13,390 nucleotides of DNA. Origin: an uncultured Chloroflexota bacterium. Its GTDB lineage: Bacteria; Chloroflexota; Anaerolineae; Caldilineales; Caldilineaceae. The notes below the pieces were generated by a model that did no database searches, had not been told where the DNA came from, and was given only the letters and a program-made list of their open reading frames with translations. The first letter of the stretch is position 1; each line of letters starts with the position of its first letter. The position numbers and the translations under genes were made by a program. The stretch spans positions 1-13,390 of the forward strand of contig CAIOHJ010000169.1 in NCBI GenBank assembly GCA_903858085.1, given 5' to 3'. Positions 11,330-13,390 of the stretch are shown in pieces.

Positions 11330-13390
11330 ATGCACCCAGCCACCGACCGGCTCGCCCCTTCTTTGAAACTTGACCTGAGCGGCACCTGGGCTCTGGCGCT
11401 GGACCCCACCGACTGCGGCGAGGAAGAGCGCTGGTACGCCGACGACCTGCCCACCCCCCCAGCCTACCTGACCCTGCCCGGTTCGCTCCAGGCCCAGGGG
11501 TTTGGCGACGCCGTCGCCCTCGAAACCCCTTGGACCGGGACGATCGTGGACCGGTCATTTTTTACAGAGCCGCGCTACGCCCCCTACCGCCAGCCCGGCC
11601 AGATCAAACTCCCCTTCTGGCTGCAGCCAGAAAAATACTACGCGGGCTCGGCCTGGATACAACGCAGCTTCACCGTGCCGCCAGAATGGGCCGGCCGCCG
11701 ACTGACCTTGACGCTCGAACGCCCGCACTGGGAAACCACCCTCTGGCTCGACGGCCAGCGGCTGGGCCGCTGCGACAGCCTCTCCACCGCCCACCTCTAC
11801 GACCTGGGCTGCGCGCTTCCCCCCGGCGACCACCGCCTGACCGTGCGCATCGACAACCGCATCCAGGTGGACGTCGGCCCCAACGCCCACAGCGTCTCCG
11901 ACCACACACAAAGCAACTGGAACGGGATCGTCGGACGCATCGAGCTGGAAGCAGCCAGCCCGGCCTGGCTGCGGCGGGTCCGCATCTTCCCCTCCCTTGC
12001 ACGCCGCGCCTTCCTGGTCAAAGTTGACGTGGCCAGCGTACTCGGACGCTCGGCCCAGGGCCAGGTGACCGTCAGCGCCCGGCTGGTGCATCCTGCGCTG
12101 CACGCAGAACTCCCCCCATGCAGCGCAGCCTTTGGGTTTACCGCTGCCGGCGGGCTCTCCGGGCTGGACCTCTCGTCGGCAGGGGGACACCTCGACCTGG
12201 AGTATCCGCTCGGCGACGACGCCCGGTGTTGGGACGAATTTGAGCCGGCGCTTTACGAGCTGACCGTCGATCTCGAGCTGTGCGTCCAGGGGAGCGGCCA
12301 GGTCGTGCGCGACCGACAGCAGTTCCGGGTTGGGCTGCGCGAGCCCGGGACCGCGGGCACCCAGATCACACTCAACGGACGGCCGCTTTTTTTGCGCGGC
12401 ACGCTCGAATGCGCGATCTTCCCGCTGACCGGCTACCCCCCCACCGATGTCGCCAGCTGGAAACGAATCCTGGGCGTCTGCAAAGCACACGGGCTCAACC
12501 ACATGCGCTTTCACTCGTGGTGCCCGCCCGAGGCGGCCTTCCTGGCCGCCGACGAAATGGGCTTCTACTACCAGGTCGAATGTCCGTCGTGGGCAAACCA
12601 GGGCGCAGCCATCGGCGAAGGACGCCCGCTCGACGCATGGCTTTACGAAGAAGGGTGGCGCATCCAGGATGCCTACGGCAACCACCCTTCTTTTCTGATG
12701 ATGGCCTACGGCAACGAACCGGCGGGCCGGGACCGCGAGTATCTTGCGGAGTGGGTGACCTACTGGCGCAAACGCGACCCCCGGCGCCTCTACACGAGCG
12801 GAGCCGGCTGGCCGGTGATTGCAGAGAGCGACTACCACAGCACCCCGGAGCCGCGCATCCACCACTGGGGAGCAGGTCTGGCGTCGCGCATCAACGCTGC
12901 AGCGCCGGAAACGATGACAGACTACAGCGACTTTGTGGCCCAGGCGGGTGCGCCGGTGGTCAGCCATGAAATCGGCCAGTGGTGTGTCTATCCCAACCTG
13001 GCCGAAATTGCCAAATACACCGGCGTGCTCAAGCCCAAAAACTTTGAAATATTCCGTGATTTTCTCGAAGCCAACCACCAGGGAGAGCAGGCGGAGCTTT
13101 TTTTGCTGGCTTCGGGCAAGCTGCAGGCCCTCTGCTACAAAGAGGAGATCGAGTCTGCGCTGCGCACCCCTGGCTTTGGCGGCTTTCAGCTGCTGGACCT
13201 GCACGATTTTCCGGGCCAGGGCACTGCGCTGGTCGGTGTGCTCGACCCCTTTTGGGAGGAGAAGGGCTACATCACAGCGGCCGAATTTCGCCGCTTCTGC
13301 AACAGTACCGTGCCGCTGGCCCGGCTTCCCAAACGCATCTGGCACACCGGCGAGCGGCTGCAGGCTGCGCTGCAGGTCGCACATTTTGGC
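11330..13390 (+). CDS. Glycoside hydrolase family 2-type protein, 3' end cut by window
   Basis: The reading frame stays open for 687 codons to the last base, so the C-terminus is missing. The N-terminal jelly-roll domain, about 105-190, has G-S-A-W-I-Q-R-S-F-T-V and W-L-D-G-Q-R-L-G as in GH2 sugar-binding domains. An immunoglobulin-like stretch follows to about 340. The barrel starts near L-N-G-R-P-L-F-L-R-G, with the usual H-G-L-N-H-M-R-F-H strand near 385-394. The likely acid/base is E463 in Y-G-N-E463-P. The likely nucleophile is E547 in V-V-S-H-E547-I-G-Q-W, 84 residues later, as expected for GH2. There is no signal peptide, so it should act on imported substrate. AAGGA at 11318-11322, seven bases upstream, supports the ATG. 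The exact activity (beta-galactosidase, -glucuronidase, -mannosidase or other) cannot be told; overall similarity to the classic enzymes looks low. Confidence 0.87.
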   Translation, partial: MHPATDRLAPSLKLDLSGTWALALDPTDCGEEERWYADDLPTPPAYLTLPGSLQAQGFGDAVALETPWTGTIVDRSFFTEPRYAPYRQPGQIKLPFWLQPEKYYAGSAWIQRSFTVPPEWAGRRLTLTLERPHWETTLWLDGQRLGRCDSLSTAHLYDLGCALPPGDHRLTVRIDNRIQVDVGPNAHSVSDHTQSNWNGIVGRIELEAASPAWLRRVRIFPSLARRAFLVKVDVASVLGRSAQGQVTVSARLVHPALHAELPPCSAAFGFTAAGGLSGLDLSSAGGHLDLEYPLGDDARCWDEFEPALYELTVDLELCVQGSGQVVRDRQQFRVGLREPGTAGTQITLNGRPLFLRGTLECAIFPLTGYPPTDVASWKRILGVCKAHGLNHMRFHSWCPPEAAFLAADEMGFYYQVECPSWANQGAAIGEGRPLDAWLYEEGWRIQDAYGNHPSFLMMAYGNEPAGRDREYLAEWVTYWRKRDPRRLYTSGAGWPVIAESDYHSTPEPRIHHWGAGLASRINAAAPETMTDYSDFVAQAGAPVVSHEIGQWCVYPNLAEIAKYTGVLKPKNFEIFRDFLEANHQGEQAELFLLASGKLQALCYKEEIESALRTPGFGGFQLLDLHDFPGQGTALVGVLDPFWEEKGYITAAEFRRFCNSTVPLARLPKRIWHTGERLQAALQVAHFG

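Overview
The window is a GC-rich, strongly C-biased bacterial segment with nine genes, all on the + strand and almost all tightly spaced. The first gene has a Tat-plus-lipobox leader typed RR-x-F-L...L-A-A-C and a sugar-transporter architecture that I associate with Chloroflexota (Anaerolineae/Caldilineae type). That assignment is an inference from style, since no rRNA or taxonomic marker is present. I see no tRNA, rRNA, CRISPR array, transposase or phage gene. No stretch longer than about 165 bases is without a gene.

Region 1 (165-3466) is a sugar-type ABC importer without its ATPase. It consists of a lipid-anchored solute-binding protein, a 12-bp perfect stem-loop in the following gap, and two MalF/MalG-type permeases joined by an ATGA overlap. 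Region 2 (3476-6900) continues without an obvious break: a PhyH-type Fe(II)/2-oxoglutarate dioxygenase with a full H-x-D...H set, a lipoprotein built of FG-GAP/VCBS calcium-binding repeats ending in an ASPIC/UnbV domain, and an unrecognised six-helix membrane protein with a duplicated intramembrane pattern (HxVEH, then HF-x-WN). Region 3 (7040-7858) is a second, divergent PhyH-family protein in which the usual H-x-D reads H-S-G. Region 4 (8009 to the window end) is a two-gene unit: a DUF5107-type (galactose-mutarotase-like) protein with a long TPR tail and, 3 bases later, a GH2-type glycoside hydrolase cut by the window edge.

Taken together, the locus looks like a glycoside-use island. The importer brings in a saccharide or glycoside, the leaderless (cytoplasmic) DUF5107 and GH2 proteins process it, and the two PhyH proteins could oxidatively trim it or a related metabolite. 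The role of the UnbV lipoprotein and the His-rich membrane protein is unknown. They are the least explained and most interesting part of the locus, together with the atypical second PhyH protein. The substrate cannot be read from the sequence. No regulator and no ATP-binding subunit are encoded here, so a shared MsmK/MsiK-like ATPase elsewhere is the likely partner.
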